The position numbers were made by a program, and so were the translations under genes. Shown here one piece after another: positions 19,408-27,109 of a stretch of 58,066 bases of DNA (position 1 is its first letter; each line of letters begins with the position of its first letter). Origin of the DNA: an uncultured Verrucomicrobia subdivision 3 bacterium (GTDB lineage: Bacteria; Verrucomicrobiota; Verrucomicrobiia; Limisphaerales; UBA11358); contig CAIQWB010000001.1 in assembly GCA_903875465.1 (NCBI GenBank), positions 1 through 58,066 on the forward strand, given 5' to 3'. The notes under the pieces were generated by a model. The model saw only the letters and a program-made list of their open reading frames with translations. It had not been told where the DNA came from and made no database searches.

Positions 19408-21111
19408 TTAAATAGTTACCGTCACTCCCGTGTCCCCGAGACCCGCCCAGGTCAAACCGGCAAAGCCCGGCACTTCGGCGGCCATTTGATTGAACAAACC
19501 TTCAATCGTCACATAACCATTCTTACCGGTGACATTGTGCACCAGGTCATGCAAAAATTCCCATTCCGCACGGGCATCGCCCGGCGCTTCCACGGCCTTC
19601 ATAAACTTCTGCACCCGGCCCTTGGTATTCGTAAAGGATCCACGCTTTTCGACATGGGCGGCACCCGGCAGCACATAATGAGCCAGTTGGGTGGTGGTGT
19701 TGGGCAAAATATTGCTGACAATCAAGGTGTCGAGCTTCGCCAGCAAATCCGCACCAATCCCCTGGGTGGTGACGTCTTCACCAAAAACAATCAAGGTCTT
19801 GATATTACCGCTCTGAATACCTTGGGCGATTTGGGGCAGGTTTGAACCGATTTCCGTGTAGCAAATACCGTTTAACCGGGCACCGTTGGTATTGGGATTC
19901 TTGTCCGCACTCACCAGTAGACGGTCGGCCTCGCCCGTGTGCTCGACGGAATCACTCAGGGCACCGAGATTTGCTTTCAACTTGGCCAGCAGATACAACT
20001 CTTCGTTGGTTTGCCGGGCCGAAGCGACGATTGCCACCGAACCGGCGGGAGCGCGTTTCAATTTGTCAGAAATATCATTAATCGCCGTGAGCCAGGTGGT
20101 CTTCACCAAGCCCCCCTGCCCGGCTCCACGCATCAGAACATCCTTCAACCGGTCGGAGCGGCCCACCCACTTGTAATTCAAGCGACCGGCATCGCACATC
20201 CACGGACCATTAACCGCATCATTTTCGCGAGGCGTGTAACGGTACATTTTTTCCTCACGCGAACTCACCAGCACATTGCAGCCGGTGCCGCAACTATTGC
20301 AGAGGCTCTTGGTTTCTTTGAGGAACCAGACGCGCATTTGAAAGCGGAAATCCTTGGAGGTCAGGGCCCCCACCGGACAAATATCCACCGTATTCAGGGT
20401 GTAATTATTGTCAAACTGGGTGCCGGGATAGGCGGCAATGGTGTTGTACGAGCCACGATTGACAATGCCCAGCTTGTCATCGCCGGCGACGTCGCGGGTA
20501 AAGCGCACGCACCGGGTGCAAAGAATACAGCGTTCGTCATCGAGCATGATGCGCGGCCCCAGATCCACGGCCTTGGGCTTGTGCACCTTCGCCTCGGCAA
20601 AGCGACTGGTGCTTTGCCCAAAATCAACCGAGTATTCTTGGAGTTTGCATTCGCCGGCCTGATCGCAAATGGGGCAGTCTAGCGGATGATTGATGAGCAG
20701 GAATTCCAGCACGCCTTCGCGCATCTGCTTGACGGTCGGCGTATTGTTGTAAATCTCCATGCCCGGCGAAATGGGCGTGGCACAGGCGATCGCTGGACGC
20801 GGCGATTTGGCAATCTTGGCGGTGCCATCGGGGTTCAAGACCGGCTTGCGGTCCGGGCCGAGGGCCGGGGTGCCGAATTCCACCAGGCACATGCGGCAGT
20901 TGCCCGCGATGGGCAGCTTGGGATGATAGCAATAATGCGGAACATCGGTCTTGGCCAGCTCGCACGCCTGAATCATGGTCGTGGGCGTCAGCTTGCCCGT
21001 CCAGTCAGGCATCAGCTTGGGCACTTCGATTTCGCGCCCGTCCACCTTCACCTTGATTTTTTCAATCGCAGGAGCGGCAGGCTTCGTTTCAATTGTGGCG
21101 GTGGTGGACAT
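19408..21111 (-). CDS. nuoG: NADH-quinone oxidoreductase subunit G
   Basis: 567 residues, shorter than the 700-900 common for NuoG. Seen: N-terminal 2Fe-2S ferredoxin domain (VPHYCYHPKLPIAGNCRMC), HPLDCPICDQAGECKLQ (H-x3-C type cluster N5), CILCTRCVRF with CPVGAL (N4), and a molybdopterin-type 4Fe-4S domain with C-x2-C-x3-C-x27-C (CNSCGTGC to WMCDAG), which is the motif for the extra cluster N7. A shortened pterin-like domain follows. ATG 21111 (MSTTATIETKP) lies 5 bases after nuoF; a TTG at 21120 is in frame but less likely. Confidence 0.95.
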   Translation of the reverse strand: MSTTATIETKPAAPAIEKIKVKVDGREIEVPKLMPDWTGKLTPTTMIQACELAKTDVPHYCYHPKLPIAGNCRMCLVEFGTPALGPDRKPVLNPDGTAKIAKSPRPAIACATPISPGMEIYNNTPTVKQMREGVLEFLLINHPLDCPICDQAGECKLQEYSVDFGQSTSRFAEAKVHKPKAVDLGPRIMLDDERCILCTRCVRFTRDVAGDDKLGIVNRGSYNTIAAYPGTQFDNNYTLNTVDICPVGALTSKDFRFQMRVWFLKETKSLCNSCGTGCNVLVSSREEKMYRYTPRENDAVNGPWMCDAGRLNYKWVGRSDRLKDVLMRGAGQGGLVKTTWLTAINDISDKLKRAPAGSVAIVASARQTNEELYLLAKLKANLGALSDSVEHTGEADRLLVSADKNPNTNGARLNGICYTEIGSNLPQIAQGIQSGNIKTLIVFGEDVTTQGIGADLLAKLDTLIVSNILPNTTTQLAHYVLPGAAHVEKRGSFTNTKGRVQKFMKAVEAPGDARAEWEFLHDLVHNVTGKNGYVTIEGLFNQMAAEVPGFAGLTWAGLGDTGVTVTI

Positions 21112-21116
21112 GGCAA

Positions 21117-22550
21117 TCAATGATGCGCGGCAGCCAATGGTTTGGTTTCGCCCGGCACGGCAACTTCCTTGGCCCGGCGGGCTTCATCGGCCACGCCTTT
21201 GGCGACAAACTCGTCTTTAAACTTGGCGACAAAACTTTGCACCGGCCAGGAGCAGGCTTCCCCGAAGGCGCAAATGGTGCGTCCGCCCGGGATGTTGTCG
21301 GCAATTTTGACCAGATAATCCGCATCACCGGCCCGTCCCTGCCCATGTGCCATGCGTTGCAGGGCCTTGTTCATCCAAAGGGCGCCTTCGCGGCAGGGGG
21401 TGCACTGGCCGCAGCTTTCGTGCGCGTAAAATTCACTCAGGTTAGCCAGGGCCCCGACGATGTCCACGGAGTCATCCATGACAATAATCGCGCTGGAACC
21501 GCTCATCGTCCCGGCCTGAGCCAGGGAGTCAAAATCGTAAGGCAAATCGAGCATGTCGGTTTCCACCAGCACGTCCTTGCCCTCGGCATCTTTCTTCTTA
21601 AGCTTAAATTTCTCACCGGCCTTCAGCACTTTGGAGGAGGATCCGCCGGGAATGATGGCCTTCAATTTCCGGCCGTCCCGCAAACCGCCACCGAATTTGG
21701 GATCATTGATCAATTCACCAATGGTGGCCTTGCCCACTTCAATTTCGTAATAACCCGGACGCTTCACCTGGCCGCTGAGACTGACGATGCGCGTGCCGGT
21801 GTTGTTCGGCGTGCCGAGTCTGGCAAACTCCGCGCCCCCCATTTCCACAATGTGCTTCACATTGCAGAGGGTCTCAACGTTGTTGACAATGGTCGGGCAC
21901 ATCCACAGGCCGAGCACTGCAGGAAAATAGGGCGGCTTGATGCGGGGATACGGGCGTTTGCCTTCGAGGGATTCGATCAAGCCGGTTTCTTCACCGCAAA
22001 TATAAGCGCCCGCGCCGCGGTGCACATACATTTCCAGATCATAACCGGTGCCCAGGATATTTTTACCCAGGAAATTTTTAGCCTTCGCTTCCGCCAGGGC
22101 CTTGATCAAAATCTTTGCGCCTTCGGGCATCTCACCACGAATATAGATATACGCCAGATGAACGTCGTTCGCAAAACAAGAGATGATCATCCCCTCGATC
22201 AACTGGTGCGGATCCTTGTGCATGATCTGCCGGTCCTTGAAGGTGCCCGGTTCAGATTCATCGGCGTTGCAAATCAAATAAATCGGCTTACCGCTCCGGC
22301 GGTCGACAAAGCTCCATTTAAGCCCGCAGGAAAAACCCGCGCCCCCGCGCCCACGCAAACCGGACAGTTTCACGTCATCGCGAATTTGTTCCTGCGGTGA
22401 GGCTTTTTTCCCGTCGGGCAATTCCTTGGGCTGGATGGCGAGTGCCTTCTTAAGGCCTTCATAACCACCGTGACGCAGATAGCAATCAATGTCAGGCGTG
22501 TAACCCGGCTCATCGACATGCTTCAAAATTAATTTGTATTCTTGCGGCAT
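21117..22550 (-). CDS. nuoF: NADH-quinone oxidoreductase subunit F
   Basis: NADH-binding subunit with FMN and cluster N3. Seen: GLRGRGGAGFSCGLKW (FMN), ICNADESEPGTFKDR, GAGAYICGEETGLIESLEG (NADH), and ESCGQCTPCREG with a later TICAFGEAC supplying the fourth ligand. Start ATG 22550 (MPQEYKL) gives 477 residues. The frame extends seven codons to a TTG at 22571. It is separated from nuoE by 127 bases that hold a tRNA gene on the other strand. Neither start has a strong ribosome site. Confidence 0.95.
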   Translation of the reverse strand: MPQEYKLILKHVDEPGYTPDIDCYLRHGGYEGLKKALAIQPKELPDGKKASPQEQIRDDVKLSGLRGRGGAGFSCGLKWSFVDRRSGKPIYLICNADESEPGTFKDRQIMHKDPHQLIEGMIISCFANDVHLAYIYIRGEMPEGAKILIKALAEAKAKNFLGKNILGTGYDLEMYVHRGAGAYICGEETGLIESLEGKRPYPRIKPPYFPAVLGLWMCPTIVNNVETLCNVKHIVEMGGAEFARLGTPNNTGTRIVSLSGQVKRPGYYEIEVGKATIGELINDPKFGGGLRDGRKLKAIIPGGSSSKVLKAGEKFKLKKKDAEGKDVLVETDMLDLPYDFDSLAQAGTMSGSSAIIVMDDSVDIVGALANLSEFYAHESCGQCTPCREGALWMNKALQRMAHGQGRAGDADYLVKIADNIPGGRTICAFGEACSWPVQSFVAKFKDEFVAKGVADEARRAKEVAVPGETKPLAAAHH

Positions 22551-22598
22551 AGCAGCTTGACTCTTATTCAAAAAACTCTAAATTAAACGTCCTTCGAT

Positions 22599-22672
22599 TG
22601 CCCGATGGTGTAACGGTAGCACAGCAGACTCTGAATCTGCTTGTCATGGTTCAAATCCATGTCGGGCAGCCA
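22599..22672 (+). tRNA. tRNA-Gln, anticodon CTG
   Basis: Complete cloverleaf on the plus strand: acceptor TGCCCGA/TCGGGCA (including the weak U1-A72 pair typical of bacterial tRNA-Gln), D-arm GTG..CAC with a TAACGGTAG loop, anticodon stem GCAGA/TCTGC with loop CTCTGAA (anticodon CTG), T-arm CATGG/CCATG with TTCAAAT loop, discriminator G and an encoded CCA (22670-22672). It decodes CAG. It lies between nuoE and nuoF, opposite to the operon's direction, so the nuo messenger carries its complement. Confidence 0.96.
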
Positions 22673-22677
22673 TTTCA

Positions 22678-23163
22678 TCACTTGCATTCCTTCACGATTT
22701 CATCCGCCTTGGCGTGCGTTACCCCTTCGTAAAAGGCATCATTGCACATCATTACGGGCGCGGTGCCGCAACTGGCCAGGCACTCCACAAATTCGACCGT
22801 GAATTTTCCATCAGCCGTGGTCTGGGGCCCATGCTTATGAGCATCCAAACCCAGCTTTTCACAAAAATGGTGATGCAACTGGTAAGCCCCGCCCAGCGCA
22901 CAGCTCAGCGTGCGGCACACCTTGAGTTGATACTTACCCATGGGCTGCTGGCGCAGCATGGGATAAAACGTGAGGATCTCCAGAATGTTGATCGGCTGAA
23001 GTTCCAACTTGGCCGCAGTCCATTCAACGGCTTCTTGCGAAATCCAGCCGAATTGCTCCTGAATGGCATGCAGCACCATGAGCGAGGCCGCGCGCTTCAC
23101 GGGATAATGCGTGATCAGCTCGTCAATCTCCGCCGCCAAATTTGCTGGAACTGTAAAACTCAT
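22678..23163 (-). CDS. nuoE: NADH-quinone oxidoreductase subunit E
   Basis: 161 residues, thioredoxin-like 2Fe-2S subunit (cluster N1a). Cysteine ligands seen as CRTLSC (C-x4-C) and ECLASCGTAPVMM (C-x3-C). The N-terminal helical part (LITHYPVKRAASLMVLHAIQEQFGWIS) matches the family. Fourteen bases from nuoD; its stop lies 5 bases beyond the end of the opposing tRNA. Confidence 0.96.
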   Translation of the reverse strand: MSFTVPANLAAEIDELITHYPVKRAASLMVLHAIQEQFGWISQEAVEWTAAKLELQPINILEILTFYPMLRQQPMGKYQLKVCRTLSCALGGAYQLHHHFCEKLGLDAHKHGPQTTADGKFTVEFVECLASCGTAPVMMCNDAFYEGVTHAKADEIVKECK

Positions 23164-23177
23164 GTTTTCTTCAATGC

Positions 23178-24449
23178 TTAACGGTCGCTCTCACCCATCA
23201 CGAAATCCAAGGAACCCAAAATCACCGGCACGTCGCTGACCATGTGGCCCGGGAACAGGGCCGGCACGATGCTCAAATTAATAAAGCTGGGCGAGCGTAT
23301 TTTCAGGCGATACGGCGTGCCGCCGCCCCGGCTGTTAATGTAAAAGCCCAACTCGCCTTTCGGGTTTTCATGGCCGAAATAAACCTCACCCTTCGGTGCG
23401 TTCACGCCTTCGGTGACGAGCATGAATTGATGAATCAATTCTTCCATGCTCGAAAGCACTTTATGCTTGGGTGGCAAGGTGATTTTCCCGTCCTGAATGC
23501 TGACCGGTTCCTTGCTCTTATTTTCCGCGCCGCCGGGAATTTTATCGAGGCATTGCGCAATGATCCGCATGCTCTGGCGCATTTCTTCCATGCGCACCAA
23601 ATAGCGGTCATAGCAATCGCCGGTGCTGCCCACCGGGATGTCAAAATCCAAATCCTTGTAGCAAAGGTAGGGCTGGTTTTTACGAAGATCGTATTCCACG
23701 CCGCTGCCGCGCAAATTCGGACCGCTCAGGCCGAAATCAATCGCCATTTCCTTGGAAACCACGCCCAAGTCCCGCAACCGGTCCACCCAGATACGATTCC
23801 GGGTCAGCAAGGTGTGCGCTTCTTTCAAGGCCACGTCAAATTCCTTGAGGAACTGGCGGCACATATCCACCCAGTTCGGCGGAATATCCCGGGCCACGCC
23901 ACCAATGCGGGTATAACTGGTGGTCAGACGGGCACCACTCGCCGCCTCGGCGAGATTGTAAATTTTTTCGCGCTCGGTGAAAGTGAGCAGAAACACCGTG
24001 ACTGCGCCGGTATCCATGGCGAAGGCACCCAGACCCAGCAAATGAGCCGAAATCCGCGCCAGTTCCGCGCACATGACGCGAATGTACTGGCAGCGCAGCG
24101 GCAATTTGTCATGAATGCCCAGCAACTTTTCCACCGCCAGTGCATAAGCCACATTGTTGGCCAGAGGCGCGAGATAATCCAGCCGGTCCGTGTACGGAAT
24201 GAACTGGGTGTAAGTCATGTTCTCGGCGATCTTTTCATCGCCGCGATGCAGGTACCCCACGTCCGGTTCCGCCTTGGTGATGACCTCGCCGTCCAGCTCC
24301 AGCAGGATGCGGAGCACGCCATGCGTGGCTGGATGGGAAGGCCCCATGTTCAGCACCATGCGATCGCCCTCAGCGTCCTTCAGATCCTCAACAGCCATCG
24401 CAGTGCGCGTGGCTGAATCCGGTATTTCGATGTCTTGAACTCGGGCCAT
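23178..24449 (-). CDS. nuoD: NADH-quinone oxidoreductase subunit D
   Basis: 423 residues, the 49-kDa type quinone-site subunit related to [NiFe]-hydrogenase large subunits. Seen: LNMGPSHPATHGVLRILLELDGE (quinone-site His and loop), GYLHRGDEKIAE, YTQFIPYTDRLDYLAPL, SGARLTTSYTRIGGVARDIP, and the C-terminal PVILGSLDFVMGESDR, where Ser replaces the Cys usual in MGECDR. Not fused to nuoC. Five-base gap from nuoC. Confidence 0.97.
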   Translation of the reverse strand: MARVQDIEIPDSATRTAMAVEDLKDAEGDRMVLNMGPSHPATHGVLRILLELDGEVITKAEPDVGYLHRGDEKIAENMTYTQFIPYTDRLDYLAPLANNVAYALAVEKLLGIHDKLPLRCQYIRVMCAELARISAHLLGLGAFAMDTGAVTVFLLTFTEREKIYNLAEAASGARLTTSYTRIGGVARDIPPNWVDMCRQFLKEFDVALKEAHTLLTRNRIWVDRLRDLGVVSKEMAIDFGLSGPNLRGSGVEYDLRKNQPYLCYKDLDFDIPVGSTGDCYDRYLVRMEEMRQSMRIIAQCLDKIPGGAENKSKEPVSIQDGKITLPPKHKVLSSMEELIHQFMLVTEGVNAPKGEVYFGHENPKGELGFYINSRGGGTPYRLKIRSPSFINLSIVPALFPGHMVSDVPVILGSLDFVMGESDR

Positions 24450-24454
24450 GGATA

Positions 24455-25030
24455 TTAGTTTTCGGGCGTGCGAACACGCGGTTCACGTTCGATGGCGTCC
24501 CGTCCGGGTGCCGTCACAAACGGTCCCCCTTCCAAGGGAGCTGGCCGGGTAAACGCCAAACCCGGGAGGTCCGTCGGTTTGCCCGCCAAGGGAAAGTCTT
24601 TGCGCAAGGGAAAGTAAGGGTATCCTTCCCACATTAAAATGCGCCGGAGATCCGGATGGCCAGCAAAGCGAATGCCCATCATGTCGTAAATCTCGCGTTC
24701 GTGCCAGTTGGCGGTGCGCCAAACGCCCAACACACTGGGCAACTCCGATTTTTCCTCACTCAACGGGGTGGTTATGCGCAATTCCTCGCCATTTTTGACG
24801 GAGCGCAGATGATAAACCACGGCCCAACGGGGATCCTCGCCATAGTTATCTATGCTGGTGATGTCCACCAAATAATCAAAACCAGCTTGGTGCTTGGCAA
24901 AACTGCACACTTCAAAAATTTGTTGTGCGTCGGCGAGGGTCAGGGAGATTTCACCACGAAACTCAACTGGTTCAGAGATCAAATCTCCAAACTTCGCTTT
25001 AATTTTCTGAGCGGATGCGAGGGCGGCCAC
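24455..25030 (-). CDS. nuoC: NADH-quinone oxidoreductase subunit C
   Basis: 191 residues, 30-kDa type scaffold subunit. Seen: FDYLVDITSIDNYGEDPRWAVVYHL (about 49-73) and WHEREIYDMMGIRFAGHPDLRRILMWEGYPYFPLRKDFPL (about 112-151), the NuoC signature. Six bases after nuoB. The C-terminal extension after the signature (GGPFVTAPGRDAIEREPRVRT) is normal for free-standing NuoC. Confidence 0.97.
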   Translation of the reverse strand: MAALASAQKIKAKFGDLISEPVEFRGEISLTLADAQQIFEVCSFAKHQAGFDYLVDITSIDNYGEDPRWAVVYHLRSVKNGEELRITTPLSEEKSELPSVLGVWRTANWHEREIYDMMGIRFAGHPDLRRILMWEGYPYFPLRKDFPLAGKPTDLPGLAFTRPAPLEGGPFVTAPGRDAIEREPRVRTPEN

Positions 25031-25036
25031 GGTAAT

Positions 25037-25570
25037 TTAGGATTTTGCCGAACCAGTCAGCTGATTGACGATGTTCATCTTCGAAATAACCGGCTGCTTG
25101 CTGATCTTATTTTGAATTTTAATCAACGCATCCAGCACGGCTTCCGGCCGGGGCGGACAACCCGAAATGTAAATATCGACGGGGACGATGTTATCGACGC
25201 CTTGCAACACCGCGTAACTGCGGTACATCCCACCGGTCGAGGCGCAAGCACCCATCGCAATCACCCACTTGGGCTCGGGCATCTGATCATAGACGCGCTT
25301 GAGCACCGGGGCCATTTTGTAAGTGACCGTGCCCGCCACGATCATGCAATCCGCCTGGCGGGGCGAAAAACGCATCACTTCCGAGCCAAAGCGGGAAATA
25401 TCGAAACGGCTGGCCCCCACGGCCATTAATTCGATGGCGCAACAAGCCAGACCCATGGGCATGGGCCAGACAGAGTTCGCACGAAACCAGCTCAGAGCAG
25501 CGTCCACCGTGGTAATCACCACGTCGCCCTCGATCTTGGAATCATAGCCAAATTCGCTTTTGGTTTGCAT
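25037..25570 (-). CDS. nuoB: NADH-quinone oxidoreductase subunit B
   Basis: 177 residues. Holds cluster N2, the last electron donor to quinone. Seen: [12 protein letters not shown] with the tandem cysteines (about 40-41), [10 protein letters not shown], and [19 protein letters not shown]. The open frame reaches 25636, but ATG 25570 ([12 protein letters not shown]) gives the normal N-terminus; the extra 22 codons coincide with the predicted promoter. First gene of the operon: no nuoA upstream or elsewhere in the window. Confidence 0.96.
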   Translation of the reverse strand: MQTKSEFGYDSKIEGDVVITTVDAALSWFRANSVWPMPMGLACCAIELMAVGASRFDISRFGSEVMRFSPRQADCMIVAGTVTYKMAPVLKRVYDQMPEPKWVIAMGACASTGGMYRSYAVLQGVDNIVPVDIYISGCPPRPEAVLDALIKIQNKISKQPVISKMNIVNQLTGSAKS

Positions 25571-25605
25571 ATATTGCGGTGCCGATCCTAAAAACAGGTT
25601 GAAGC

Positions 25606-25636
25606 CTAATACCCCCCAAAAAACGAGGCAAGTCAA
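25606..25636 (-). promoter_or_regulatory. Predicted sigma70-like promoter of the nuo operon
   Basis: On the minus strand TTGACT (25636-25631) is followed after 19 bases by TATTAG (25611-25606), or after 18 by GTATTA. The spacer is slightly long, which is common at promoters that need an activator. Transcription would begin near 25599, about 30 nt before the nuoB ATG. Confidence 0.45.
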
Positions 25637-25637
25637 A

Positions 25638-25655
25638 TTGTGATTTTTTTCACAA
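25638..25655. promoter_or_regulatory. Perfect CRP/FNR-family-type palindrome upstream of nuoB
   Basis: TTGTGA-TTTTTT-TCACAA is an 18-bp palindrome that matches the CRP consensus TGTGA-N6-TCACA at every fixed position. It abuts the predicted -35 box of the nuo promoter, centred about 47 bp upstream of the estimated start site, close to a class II activator position. The regulator is unknown; no CRP-family gene is in the window. Confidence 0.5.
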
Positions 25656-26010
25656 GCTCCGGTTTTATGGGGAATTTCGCATTAAAATGGACTTTTCCGA
25701 TTCTCGCCATTCTCTGTGGGGTTTTGTTGGTTTTTAGACCCGATTTTTAGCCATCCTGTTAAAAAAACAACAGCCAAAAGCCCGCAACTGCACTTATCGT
25801 CGGTTGGATTTTATAAGTTTACTGGCAATTTCATTAATTTCCCCACCAAACCCAGGCTGGCATGGCGTTTGCTTTATTAGACTTGCTGGGAGGATTTCGG
25901 TGGGGTTTGGATGGGTGGGGTGGTCCGGTCGGTTGTCAACAGTAATCGTGGGGATTACTCTAGCAATTGGTCGGTGGTGTTGCTGAACAAGCAAGTGTTC
26001 AAGGCAGGTT
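25656..26010. other. Intergenic region upstream of the nuo operon
   Basis: No convincing gene. A 75-codon minus-strand frame (26021-25794) lacks any protein-like character. Notable only is a G-rich stretch 25902-25923 (runs GGGG, GG, GGG, GGGG, GG) that could form a two-tier G-quadruplex. It partly complements CCCACCAAACCC at about 25840-25852. Confidence 0.4.
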
Positions 26011-26120
26011 TTACGACGCACGCGTCAAATTAGTTTGTCCGCAAGTCAACCGTGTTATGAAGCGACGAAGGAGGTCGACGGTGACTGCGGTTGGATTTAA
26101 ATTTTGACGCGTGCGTGTAA
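26011..26120. repeat. 110-nt palindromic element (MITE-like or structured RNA)
   Basis: The ends are perfectly complementary: ACGCACGCGTCAAA (26016-26029) and TTTGACGCGTGCGT (26103-26116). The flanking TTAC/GTAA pairs extend the stem across a single bulged G. Inner segments also pair imperfectly (GCAAGTCAACCGT, 26041-26053, against ACGGTGACTGC, 26078-26088). The whole element can therefore fold into one long hairpin with a roughly 24-nt loop containing GAAGGAGG. It carries no ORF and sits between the RluA-family gene and the nuo promoter. Confidence 0.7.
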
Positions 26121-26199
26121 TTCTTAGCGATAAAAACCACTCCTAAGTCTAATCACCTCACGTTATTTGCAAAATAGTTTAGCTTGTGATTCGCAGTTT

Positions 26200-26958
26200 T
26201 TACACTCTCTCACTCCGGTCAGCAAAGGCCGTAAACCAAAGCTCTGGGTCACAAACATACTCCTTGGGTTGGCTCCGCCATTCGAAGCGCAATGCCCGCG
26301 CATGCAAGGCATGATGTTCAAACACCAGGCGACTCCGCTGCTCTGCCGTCAACCGGCCTTCCACCAATGCCAAATACAAGTCAGGATCCCCGCCGTACAA
26401 TTTGTCCCCCACCAAGGGATGGCCCAAATGCGCCAGATGTAGACGAATCTGGTGCTTGCGCCCCGTGCGCGGCGCCACCCGTAACAATGAAAACGTGGCC
26501 GAACCGGGAGTGCCATCTGGAGGCAGAGCTACGGTCTGCCAAAACCGGCGTTCGACCCAAAAATCCGTGCGGGACAAAGCCCCGTCGGCGCGAACGCAAT
26601 CCTTCACCGCGACGATACTGTGGACATCTTTACCCAAGGGGGCTTCCACCGTCCCCTGCTCGGCCACGACATGGCCATGTACAATTGCCAGGTATTCCTT
26701 GGTTACTGCTCGCGATTCCAGGATTTTGCCCAGTTCTCCGGCGGCCCCGGCATTTTTTGCGGCCAGCACCACCCCGCTGGTCTCGCGATCCAGACGATTG
26801 ATCAAATGGGCACTGGATTCCGGGCCCAAATGCAGTCGAATCCGGCTGATCAGGCTGGAATATTCGTCGCCCTTGGTGGGATGACACACCAACCCGGCCG
26901 GCTTGTTGATCACCAGCAGATCGTCGTCTTCAAAAATAATTTCAAACAATGGTTTCAA
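26200..26958 (-). CDS. RluA-family RNA pseudouridine synthase
   Basis: Converts uridine to pseudouridine in rRNA or tRNA. 252 residues. Seen: IIFEDDDLLVINKPAGLVCHP, the catalytic block HLINRLDRETSGVVLAAKN (Asp about 57, with Asn where 'HRLD' has His), VTKEYLAIVHG, RTGRKHQIRLHLAHLGHPLVGDKLYGG, and a C-terminal HHALHARALRF. No N-terminal S4 domain, so it is the short RluA/C-like form; the target nucleotide cannot be predicted. The 241 bases between it and the divergent palindromic-element/nuo region contain no other gene. Confidence 0.92.
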   Translation of the reverse strand: MKPLFEIIFEDDDLLVINKPAGLVCHPTKGDEYSSLISRIRLHLGPESSAHLINRLDRETSGVVLAAKNAGAAGELGKILESRAVTKEYLAIVHGHVVAEQGTVEAPLGKDVHSIVAVKDCVRADGALSRTDFWVERRFWQTVALPPDGTPGSATFSLLRVAPRTGRKHQIRLHLAHLGHPLVGDKLYGGDPDLYLALVEGRLTAEQRSRLVFEHHALHARALRFEWRSQPKEYVCDPELWFTAFADRSERV

Positions 26959-27109
26959 GCGATTTAAATGGGCAGGTAGCTTCGGGCGACGTCAGCATGG
27001 CACAATTTCCAGACCAATACAGGTGAAATAAATGCTCCGCCGGCTGACTCTCCACTTGAAACTTTCCCCAAATCAGCCAGCCTGCTGCTGACAAACGTTC
27101 TCAGCCTGA

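Noticed and set aside
25794-26021. 75-codon frame upstream of nuoB as a candidate nuoA
   Set aside because: Composition is His/Pro/Arg-rich without hydrophobic helices, while NuoA must have three transmembrane segments.
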